Of a DNA stretch of 64,000 nucleotides, positions 58,001 through 64,000 are shown one piece after another (the stretch's first letter is position 1; each line of letters starts with the position of its first letter). A model generated the notes under the pieces. That model ran no database searches and was not told the origin of the DNA. It was given only the letters and a program-made list of their open reading frames with translations. This DNA is from Chryseobacterium geocarposphaerae (GTDB taxonomy: Bacteria > Bacteroidota > Bacteroidia > Flavobacteriales > Weeksellaceae). A program made the translations under genes and the position numbers. The stretch is taken from NCBI RefSeq assembly GCF_002797535.1, contig NZ_PGFD01000004.1, positions 1 to 64,000 on the forward strand, read 5' to 3'.

Positions 58001-58775
58001 TTTTTGAGTTTAAAGGAAAAAGATGAGAAGCAGCAGAGTTATATCCTGCATGAGTTCCGCTGCTGATCACAGGATGATGCAATGCTACAATAATTCTTTT
58101 ATCCTGATTTTTATTAACAAGGTCTTTAAATTCAGTGAAAAGATCTTCTCGGGTTTTAATGTCACAGTTTTTATTGATTCCGGGATAATTGTCCCAGTTG
58201 GCCAGTACCCATTCAGTATCGACTACAATTAATTTGATATCTTTTGTCAGGCTAATATCATCCAGAGGACAGGAATTTTTGGGCAGGAATGCTTTTTTAT
58301 CATTAAAATAATTTTTTACGAGATCTTCCTGGGCTTTTAATCCATCAAGGCCATTATACCAATCATGATTTCCTGGAATTACCAATGTTTTTCCTTTGAA
58401 ATTTTTGGTTATGTTCAATTGATTTTCCAATTTCTGCTTTGCCAGTGCGTAATCTTTATCAGATTCTTTGGGCATTCCGTTAGGATAAATATTATCGCCC
58501 AAAAAAATAAGCATCGAGTTTTTATCGGCAGAATCCAGTTTTGATTTTAATAAGCCTAATGTCTGCTGAGCCTGAGGTTCATCAGCATTTCCTGCGTCAC
58601 CTATCAGGAAAATTTTGAAATCATTTTCAGTCTTGATATCAGAATGTTGTATTTCAGATAAGTTTTTACCCTTTTTTACGTTATATGTTGCGCAGGAATA
58701 GAGTACTCCTGCAGATAATACCGTTCTTACGACAACGGAAGTATTTTTTAGATGAGTTTTAAAGGATAAATTCAT
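55062..58775 (-). CDS. tripartite lipoprotein: phosphoesterase, kinase-like region, beta-barrel
   Basis: 1237 residues. Lipoprotein signal LYSC (Cys28). Residues about 52-380 are a calcineurin-like phosphoesterase: GDAG (Asp60), GDNIYPNG (Asp94), GNHDWYNG (Asn136, His137), LHHPV (His233/234) and GHDHN (309-312). About 480-760 has no classic assignment but contains GDWDRHSDQWKW (Asp618-Arg-His620) and PRDRDQAFSKYDG (Asp643, Asp645), resembling the catalytic and metal motifs of CotH/Fam20/HipA-type kinases. About 900-1237 is a barrel ending ISGGVGMTF, with Omp85/BamA-like GGNNGMRAF and FDFG-type (IRWDFGRV) strands. Such large proteins occur in Bacteroidetes and are annotated as metallophosphoesterase or surface antigen; activity is unknown. 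Confidence 0.85.
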   Translation of the reverse strand: MNLSFKTHLKNTSVVVRTVLSAGVLYSCATYNVKKGKNLSEIQHSDIKTENDFKIFLIGDAGNADEPQAQQTLGLLKSKLDSADKNSMLIFLGDNIYPNGMPKESDKDYALAKQKLENQLNITKNFKGKTLVIPGNHDWYNGLDGLKAQEDLVKNYFNDKKAFLPKNSCPLDDISLTKDIKLIVVDTEWVLANWDNYPGINKNCDIKTREDLFTEFKDLVNKNQDKRIIVALHHPVISSGTHAGYNSAASHLFPLNSKIPLPGIASIINILRSSSGANPEDINNQHYADLANRLKSIVQEKENIIFVSGHDHNLQYHEERNIRQIISGAGSKVDPATIGSRTDFSYGGSGFAILNIRKDQSSDIEYFSTKDNTLQKLTHVQVIEKPKEFINNYPNSFPSTVTSTIYPKKLTQKGPIYRWLWGEHYRKYYGIPIEAPTANISTLDGGYTPFREGGGNQSNSLRLKAQDGQEFVMRGVKKSAVRFLNNMAFKKSTFGNELNNTFPDKFLLDFYTTNHPFTPFSVGNMAEKLDIPHSNPRLYYIPKQQALGEYNQSYGDEMYMIEERFSSDPKTLASLDNAKDILSTDDVLKNLNKNYKYSIDKESYIRARIFDMLIGDWDRHSDQWKWAEYETGDKVIYKPIPRDRDQAFSKYDGAAFKIIMNIPAIRHMKTFKEDIKNVKWMNMEPYPLDLIFLKGATQEDWISQAKYIQEHLTDKNIDEAFTNIPKEVQDETLADIQRKLKSRKTKLQDYAAQYYNVLQEKVPLAGTVNPDKFVITKTGDSVLVQQYKLDKNKENPELVFEKTYDDSKTKELWIYGLEDDDIYEVSGEGRPKMNIRLIGGYNHDTYTVANGSKVKIYDFKSQKNTYNGEGTKKISDDYDINTYNYKHPKYNFVAGYPNADYNPDDGVIIGALVNYTVNNFIRDPYTQKHSLKANFYTATAGFNLAYKGIFKKAIAGWDFNIDALYTTPRFSENFFGLSNESEYDKESTDRKYNRARISKLNFAPSISKKSWMNLQHQFQLTFENNKVQRKGNRFVDVSPDVNQEVFNSQQFAGANYTFSYKNLDNTAFPTLGMEFVVNADWKTNLSNIDKNFLILNGSLSIDHRLDKRGNFVLANSTNAMWINNNNFEFYQAASIGGNNGMRAFRNDRFSGRSYFTNNSEIRWDFGRVRNPIVPANMGILVGYDIGRVWNDHEDSKKWHQSIGGGFWMSIVETFSARLNYFTGSDGGRISGGVGMTF

Positions 58776-58801
58776 AAATTTACAATAACAAAATTTCAGT
58801 G

Positions 58802-59977
58802 ATGAGCATTTTACAAAAAGCCAAAGATTATGTTGAAATCTTATTCAAAGATAAGTTATCTTCGGTATATTTTTATCATAATTTTATTCATACTACCTAC
58901 ACGGTCAACAAGGCCGAAGAAATCTTAAAGCATACTCAGGTCTCAGAACAGGATCAAGAGAAAGTTTTGCTTGCTCTTTGGTTTCATGATACGGGGTACA
59001 TAGAATGTGCACAGAACCATGAAGAAAAAGGAGTCGAGATTATGAAAGACTTTTTGAAAAAAGAAAATTATCCTGAAAACTATATTGAGGATGTTGCCAA
59101 GCTTATTTTAGCTACTAAAATTACATATGAGCCCCAGAATCTGCTGGAAAAAATTGTCAAAGATTCGGATTGCAGCCATTTTGCAAGCCACGATTATAAT
59201 GATATTTCTGATGCATTAAGAAAAGAATGGGAACTTACCAATGTGAGATGCTTTTCCAATGATGAATGGAATGCCGGAAACCTGGAAATGCTGAAAAATA
59301 AGCATAGGTTTTATACAGACTATGCAAAAACAGCCTGGCAGCCTCTGAAGGAAAAAAACATCAAAAAAATCGAAAAAAAATTGGAAAAAGAGGAAGGAAA
59401 AGAAGGCAAAAAAGAGGGTTCCGAAAATAAGAAAGAAAAAGAACCTAAATCTGACAGAAGTGTGGATACTTTGTTCAGAGTAACTTTGAGCAATCATACG
59501 AGACTGAGTGATATTGCAGACAGCAAAGCGAATATCTTATTGTCTGTAAATGCGATCATTATTTCGGTTTGTCTTTCTGTATTGGTTCCCAAGCTGGATA
59601 CACCTAAGAACTCACATTTGATCATTCCTAGCTTTATTCTTTTGTTATCGGCAGTTTTAACGATCATATTTGCTATTTTATCTACAAAACCTAATGTTAC
59701 GCAGGCAAGATTTACCATGCAGGATGTTGCAGACCGAAAAGTAAATCTTTTATTCTTTGGTAACTTTAATAGAATGATTTTCGATGATTACCAGAGCGCG
59801 ATGAACATTTTGATCAAAGATCGTGATTATATTTACGATTCGATGGTGAAAGATTTATATTATCTGGGGAAAGTACTTGACAGAAAATACAGGCTTTTGT
59901 CTATAACCTATAAAATCTTTATGGCCGGAATTATCATTTCCGTATTATCTTTCGGATATGCTTTTCTTTCACTGTAA
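58802..59977 (+). CDS. HD-domain phosphohydrolase fused to Pycsar-effector (PycTM) domain
   Basis: 391 residues from ATG 58802 (GTG one codon earlier possible). N-terminal HD domain (about 1-165): His26 and His30 in YFYHNFIHTTY, His62-Asp63 in LWFHDTGY, His73, Asp121 in VKDSDCSHF. A Lys/Glu-rich linker (about 185-215) leads to a PycTM-type domain (about 218-391): LFRVTLSNHTRLSDIADSKA, ANILLSVNAIIISVCLSVLV, IPSFILLLSAVLTIIFAILS and a last helix ending GYAFLSL. PycTM proteins are membrane effectors of cyclic-pyrimidine (Pycsar) anti-phage signalling. No cyclase gene is nearby. Bestrophin gene follows 22 bp later. Confidence 0.88.
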   Translation: MSILQKAKDYVEILFKDKLSSVYFYHNFIHTTYTVNKAEEILKHTQVSEQDQEKVLLALWFHDTGYIECAQNHEEKGVEIMKDFLKKENYPENYIEDVAKLILATKITYEPQNLLEKIVKDSDCSHFASHDYNDISDALRKEWELTNVRCFSNDEWNAGNLEMLKNKHRFYTDYAKTAWQPLKEKNIKKIEKKLEKEEGKEGKKEGSENKKEKEPKSDRSVDTLFRVTLSNHTRLSDIADSKANILLSVNAIIISVCLSVLVPKLDTPKNSHLIIPSFILLLSAVLTIIFAILSTKPNVTQARFTMQDVADRKVNLLFFGNFNRMIFDDYQSAMNILIKDRDYIYDSMVKDLYYLGKVLDRKYRLLSITYKIFMAGIIISVLSFGYAFLSL

Positions 59978-59999
59978 ATTATTTTAAATTTAAAAACTG

Positions 60000-60914
60000 A
60001 TGATTGTAAGACAGCGTACCAACTGGCTGAAAATGCTTTTTATATGGAGAGGTTCTGTATTAAAGAAAATTATTGTTCAGCTTTTTTCCATTACGTTGTT
60101 TTCTTTGGCCATCTATTTTTTCAAAGGAAAAATTTTTGATTACAAAGTTCATCTCAATCCGACTATTTTTACTTTGATCGGGCTGGCTCTTGCTATCTTT
60201 ATGGGATTCTGCAATACAGCAAGCTATGACCGTTATTGGGAAGGAAGAAAACTTTGGGGATTGTTGGTGATTGAAACCCGGTCTTTAACCCGTCAAATTT
60301 TATCTTTGGTAGATGGACCGCAAAATGAGGAAAAGCAAAAAATTGTAAGAATGATTTCTGCTTTTTGCTGGTCTTTAAATTATCAATTAAGAAATAAACC
60401 AGGGAAAGAACATCTTTCGAGGCTGCTTTCTCCGGAGCAGGTAGAAAAGCTGAATGGGAAAAAATTTATTCCCGGTATTATTTTAGGATTTATTGCTGAT
60501 TGGATCAAAGAGCAGAACAGAAAAGGAAATATTGATACCATTGTTTTAACGCAGCTCGATCATCAGTTGAATCAATTTTCGAGTATTTCCGGAGGTTGTG
60601 AAAGGATTTTAAATACACCATTACCCTTTGCATATAGTGTTTTACTGCATCGTACCGTATATTTTTACTGTTTTTGGCTTCCTTTTGGATTGGTTGATAC
60701 ATTGGGCTGGATGATGCCTCTGATTGTGGGTTTGATAAGTTATACCTTTATTGCATTAGATGCGATTATTCAGGAAATTGCAGAACCTTTTGGTGAAGAA
60801 GAAAATGACCTTGCCCTGAACACCATTTGCAGAACAATTGAGTTTTCTATTTTTGAGCAGGCAGAAATTCCACAAGAGGAGCTTAAGGTGCCGGACTCTT
60901 ATTTTATTGATTAA
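60000..60914 (+). CDS. bestrophin-family anion channel
   Basis: 304 residues. Four core helices with LKKIIVQLFSITLFSLAIYF, LNPTIFTLIGLALAIFMGFC, the bestrophin box NTASYDRYWEGRKLWGLLVI (about 72-91), and the neck/C-terminal GLVDTLGWMMPLIVGLISYT with LDAIIQEIAEPFGEEENDLA. Bacterial bestrophins are pentameric ion channels (anion or sodium). Starts 22 bp after the HD-PycTM stop, so a two-gene operon is likely. The last 11 bp overlap the tail of the convergent GAF gene. Confidence 0.94.
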   Translation: MIVRQRTNWLKMLFIWRGSVLKKIIVQLFSITLFSLAIYFFKGKIFDYKVHLNPTIFTLIGLALAIFMGFCNTASYDRYWEGRKLWGLLVIETRSLTRQILSLVDGPQNEEKQKIVRMISAFCWSLNYQLRNKPGKEHLSRLLSPEQVEKLNGKKFIPGIILGFIADWIKEQNRKGNIDTIVLTQLDHQLNQFSSISGGCERILNTPLPFAYSVLLHRTVYFYCFWLPFGLVDTLGWMMPLIVGLISYTFIALDAIIQEIAEPFGEEENDLALNTICRTIEFSIFEQAEIPQEELKVPDSYFID

Positions 60915-63228
60915 TCATATTTTGGGTAAGAATAGAAACCCTTAACGCTAAAAGCCCTGTAATCCCTTGTAAATCTTCTACTTTTAAAAATTCTACATCA
61001 TGGTGAAGAATATTTTTTTTCTGTAATTTACTGATGTAATCTAAATATTCTTTTTGATTTTCCATTCCGAAATAAACTATGGTAACTTTTCCAGGGCAAG
61101 TAATTCTTTCGGTGGAATCTTTGATATGAGCTTTATCCAAACGTTTTTTAATGATCTCATAATAGGAATTATAAGCGCCATCTATATCAAAACGTTTTTC
61201 ATCCATTCTGAAGCGGATATCAACTTTCTCGTTATACACAAATATTAAAGAGGCTATATCCAAAGGAACAGGCAGGTTTGTTTTGAAGCTTTGAAACTCC
61301 TGTTCTAGTGTACAAACGGTTTTCAATTGCCAGTATCTCAATCTGTGGACTACTTTTGAGGTATAATGTAGTTCTGGAGCAATCGTATTGCCAATATAGA
61401 GATTATGTTCTACACCATCTGATTTAAATCTTTCATAATAATGTGGAAAAATCTGCTGTGCCTTAATTTGGTTTTCATCCAGAATATCTGCCAGTTTTCT
61501 GTTGACCAATGTGATGGATTCATCCAGATTTTTTCTGCGGTTATAGAAAAGATGATTTTGAACGAATACTTTTGAGAAATAGTCTTTAATTTTAGATTTT
61601 ACTTCTTTAGTACTTTTTATTTCCAGTTTTCCCTGTAAAAAAGGATGGATTTCATCTCTTAAAAGTCTTTGAAAACGCTGCTCCGTATCTGCTTTGATGT
61701 CATTGTTCAGTTCGTTTTCAAAAATATCTAATGCCAGTAAATATTTTTCTGAATCTGAGTTGATGAGCGAAAAAAGATCATGAAGACTTTCTATCTGTTC
61801 ATTTAAATCTTCAAGCATTAAATTATAACGCTTTTCAGACGAAGAACGGATATCAGAAAAACCAAAAAGCGGAGTCAGATTTTTAAACGAAATCTGCTTC
61901 AATGTATACATTTTCCTACCTAAAAAAGCATTGTAATACTTTTCGGCTTCGTTTCTGAATTTCCATACCACACTATCATGGATTGTAGTATATTCTCTTT
62001 GAATAATGGCTTCAATCTGGTTATTTCTTTCAAAAGTAAACCTGCTTAAAGAGAAAAGAATCATATCCGCAAAGAATTCAAGCTTTTTGAGCTTCAGTCC
62101 GTTGAAACTGTATGCTATAGGAGAAGTAAACTCCATAATTGCAAGAAGTTCATTGTCTTTCATGATAGGGATTACCATGAAGCTGTTGATATTATTATTT
62201 TTTAATATACTGAAGGAAGGAAGTTTTTGTATTTCATGATCTAAATGGTCAACATTTGAAATAACAACAGGTTTGGAATTATGACTCAGATTATTGAACG
62301 TACTTTCCCTAACCTCCTGATCAAAAGTATTGATCCAGAAATCGAGAATATGATTGGTAAAGACGTTCTCATAGATCGGAACATTTTCCAGTCTTTTTTC
62401 CTTTTTGTTGAAAAGCATTAACCCGAAATTAAGCTCAGAAACATCAAAATAAGATTTGAAAATTTCCTTCAGATTTTCATCAGGAACAAGATTCTCCGGA
62501 TCAATTTTAATCATGGTTGATTTTAAATCCGATAACGCCACTTCTGAGGTGCAGTCTACCAGAGAAATAATGGTAAACCCGCTTAATATCCATGATTTTG
62601 AAGGGAAATATTTTTTCCATAATGCAGTATCATCCAGATTTTCCAGAAGCATATCTATAACAGCATCCGGGGGAATTGGAGCATCCTGTGTAGGATAAAC
62701 CTCCGAAAAATCGGAATTTACCGTGATTTTATAATGCTTCATGATTCCCTGTTTATTGGGAATATCATAATAAAAGGGTAGTGTGGACTTGATATCTCTT
62801 TTGAAATAGGTCTGTAAGATGAGACAGCAGCAGAAAACATAAAACTCATCATCATCAATGTTTCTGAGCTCAATTTCAAAATCTTTTCCTGCTTCTTTCA
62901 GAATATTTTTGAATCGCTCGGTATAATTGAACGTAATATTGGAAAGCGGAATACTTGCCGCTTTTATTTCATTATTAGTTAAACCGGTAGGAAACAGGTC
63001 GGCTAGTAAAAGCTTGATAATATCCTCATATTTGTCTAGTAAGGACACATCCTGAAAGCCATTTTTCAGCTCCTGAAAATTGTTGGTCTTCTCGATCAGG
63101 GATTCGGCATAATTGGCACGATACTCTAACCTGTCATTATAACGGATATGTTCCAACACATCCAAATACTTTTTGAATGATATGTAAACCTGAAATGGAG
63201 CGTCTTTTTTATAAAGGTTTGCCAACAA
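60904..63228 (-). CDS. large GAF-domain protein of unknown function
   Basis: 774 residues. A GAF-like domain occupies about 260-400 (LKEIFKSYFDVSELNFGLML, NINSFMVIPIMKDNELLAIM, LKLKKLEFFADMILFSLSRF). The flanking N-region is helical, with an unusual Cys triplet (FYVFCCCLILQTYF), and the C-half is a charged helical domain with FRMDEKRFDIDGAYNSYYEI and CPGKVTIVYFGMENQKEYLD. No histidine kinase, cyclase or phosphodiesterase domain is visible. GAF domains bind cyclic nucleotides, heme or small ligands, but the ligand is unknown. Convergent with, and overlapping by 11 bp, the bestrophin gene. Confidence 0.82.
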   Translation of the reverse strand: MLANLYKKDAPFQVYISFKKYLDVLEHIRYNDRLEYRANYAESLIEKTNNFQELKNGFQDVSLLDKYEDIIKLLLADLFPTGLTNNEIKAASIPLSNITFNYTERFKNILKEAGKDFEIELRNIDDDEFYVFCCCLILQTYFKRDIKSTLPFYYDIPNKQGIMKHYKITVNSDFSEVYPTQDAPIPPDAVIDMLLENLDDTALWKKYFPSKSWILSGFTIISLVDCTSEVALSDLKSTMIKIDPENLVPDENLKEIFKSYFDVSELNFGLMLFNKKEKRLENVPIYENVFTNHILDFWINTFDQEVRESTFNNLSHNSKPVVISNVDHLDHEIQKLPSFSILKNNNINSFMVIPIMKDNELLAIMEFTSPIAYSFNGLKLKKLEFFADMILFSLSRFTFERNNQIEAIIQREYTTIHDSVVWKFRNEAEKYYNAFLGRKMYTLKQISFKNLTPLFGFSDIRSSSEKRYNLMLEDLNEQIESLHDLFSLINSDSEKYLLALDIFENELNNDIKADTEQRFQRLLRDEIHPFLQGKLEIKSTKEVKSKIKDYFSKVFVQNHLFYNRRKNLDESITLVNRKLADILDENQIKAQQIFPHYYERFKSDGVEHNLYIGNTIAPELHYTSKVVHRLRYWQLKTVCTLEQEFQSFKTNLPVPLDIASLIFVYNEKVDIRFRMDEKRFDIDGAYNSYYEIIKKRLDKAHIKDSTERITCPGKVTIVYFGMENQKEYLDYISKLQKKNILHHDVEFLKVEDLQGITGLLALRVSILTQNMINQ

Positions 63229-63440
63229 CTGAAATTTAGGGTAAAGTTATGAAAAAAATAGATTTTTTCAGGAATGAAAAGCCAGAGAAATGTGAGATTT
63301 ACGAATGTATCTGAATTTAAATGAAATCACGTTTTATATGTTCAATAAAAAATGAAGACTGTTGTTATTGTGATAATTAAAATGGAAATCTTATGGTCTG
63401 CGGATGTGTACTATTGGAATAAAGCTAAGTGATAAAGCAA

Positions 63441-64000
63441 TTATTTTATCCTGCTTTTATGAACGTAGCCTTTATTACCTTCTTTGGTTTTGACTAACCA
63501 CCAATCGCTTGACTGATCTAGAACTTCTATTTGCTCTCCTGAGTTTATTTTTTCTAAAACTTCAGAAGATGTATTTTTATCTTTCCTTAGGTTGGTATAC
63601 CCATCATTGTCGTGGATAAAATATTCTATATTTTCACCTTTAATGATATAAGATTTAAAAAACGGTCTATATTTTATATTGTAAAGGGATAGTTCATTTT
63701 TATCAAGTTTATTCAAAATACTATCATCAATATATCTGTATAGATTATAATACATTATTGTTTTATTTTTCCAGCCAGTATCATAAGATGGAGAAAAAAT
63801 GGCTTCAATTTTTTCACATTGCTCAATTCGTTTTTTTAAGTCTGGAATCGAAAATTTATTGACAACATCTTCACTGATTAATAAGGCATCTTTTTGAAAA
63901 TTAATATCTACAATATTTTTATCAAAATAGTCTTTATTGGTCAGCAATGCCTGCGGAAGATTATGATTGATATAATCAACGAGTTTATTTTGTTTGTATT
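63441..64000 (-). CDS. SH3-domain protein, 5' end beyond window
   Basis: The reading frame continues without stop through position 64000, so the true start lies outside and this is a partial gene. Translating the edge gives (..)YKQNKLVDYINHNLPQ before LTNKDYFDKN. The visible C-terminal part has a bacterial SH3 (SH3_3) domain over the last 55 residues: NLRKDKNTSSEVLEKINSGE, IEVLDQSSDWWLVKTKEG, NKGYVHKSRIK. The N-part is helical with charged residues. SH3_3 domains bind peptidoglycan or mediate peptide binding. A TTG at 63947 is not the real start. No signal peptide can be seen. Confidence 0.75.
   Translation of the reverse strand, partial: YKQNKLVDYINHNLPQALLTNKDYFDKNIVDINFQKDALLISEDVVNKFSIPDLKKRIEQCEKIEAIFSPSYDTGWKNKTIMYYNLYRYIDDSILNKLDKNELSLYNIKYRPFFKSYIIKGENIEYFIHDNDGYTNLRKDKNTSSEVLEKINSGEQIEVLDQSSDWWLVKTKEGNKGYVHKSRIK

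Noticed and set aside
59340..59460. A-rich low-complexity stretch as a frameshift or assembly error
   Set aside because: It encodes the Lys/Glu linker between the HD and PycTM parts and stays in frame with both domains.
63249..63314. 21-codon plus-strand ORF
   Set aside because: Very short with no promoter-like element and no conserved feature.

Overview
The window looks like chromosomal DNA of a Chryseobacterium-like member of the Flavobacteriia (Bacteroidota). This rests on low GC, signal peptides ending in FAQ or SAQ, several type IX secretion (T9SS) type proteins (a PorV/PorQ-like barrel, a PorP/SprF protein, a cargo protein with a C-terminal sorting domain), lineage-typical families (DUF5606, DUF3822, GEVED, GIN-domain lipoprotein), TAnnTTTG-type promoter elements in front of many genes, and the absence of Shine-Dalgarno sequences. 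It opens inside a 5S rRNA, so it begins at the end of an rRNA operon. I see no phage, integrase, insertion sequence, tRNA or CRISPR array.

Layout. 1-470: end of 5S rRNA, its terminator, and a structured intergenic element that is probably an ncRNA. 0.5-9.4 kb: secreted protein, acyl-CoA carboxylase beta subunit, EamA transporter, PorV-like barrel with a secreted partner, T9SS cargo, uvrC, secreted protein. 9.5-19.8 kb: hutH, GNAT, subtilase lipoprotein, extradiol dioxygenase, YceI, an S9 dipeptidyl peptidase flanked by two near-identical palindromic repeats, luciferase-like oxidoreductase. 19.8-24.7 kb: STM3941-type protein and an sbcD-sbcC operon led by a 50-codon basic ORF. 24.9-31.8 kb: small proteins (VF530, FKBP, YchJ, lipocalin-like), a TonB-C-like protein, M3 peptidase lipoprotein, GIN lipoprotein. 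31.8-36.3 kb: Kef-type antiporter with its flavodoxin-like partner; LemA-TPM-TPM operon. 36.3-45.3 kb: folA, TPR protein, TRIC-type channel, ddl-coaD, divergent PASTA protein, rluD-type synthase, PorP/SprF, hemW, murI. 45.3-54.9 kb: rsmD-DUF3822-Smr-phosphoesterase cluster, serine hydrolase, SixA-like phosphatase, ruvX-def-DUF5606, mazG-FUSC-lipoprotein. 55-64 kb: membrane and signalling genes: a giant phosphoesterase/kinase-like/barrel lipoprotein, an HD-PycTM fusion, a bestrophin, a large GAF protein and a truncated SH3 protein.

Most of the window is housekeeping (repair, peptidoglycan precursors, translation, folate, CoA) mixed with envelope and secretion genes. The most unusual part is 55-63 kb. 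The 1237-residue lipoprotein combines calcineurin-like phosphoesterase motifs, a segment whose GDWDRH and RDRDQAF motifs resemble CotH/Fam20/HipA-type kinase folds, and an Omp85-like C-terminal barrel. Divergently beside it lies an HD phosphohydrolase fused to a Pycsar-effector-type membrane domain, followed 22 bp later by a bestrophin channel gene. Other notable items are the basic ORF translationally coupled to sbcD, a four-copy family of short elements with TGTCATT/AATGACA inverted ends, and two candidate structured RNAs near the left end. Functions are assigned by motif and family recognition only; nothing was searched against a database.
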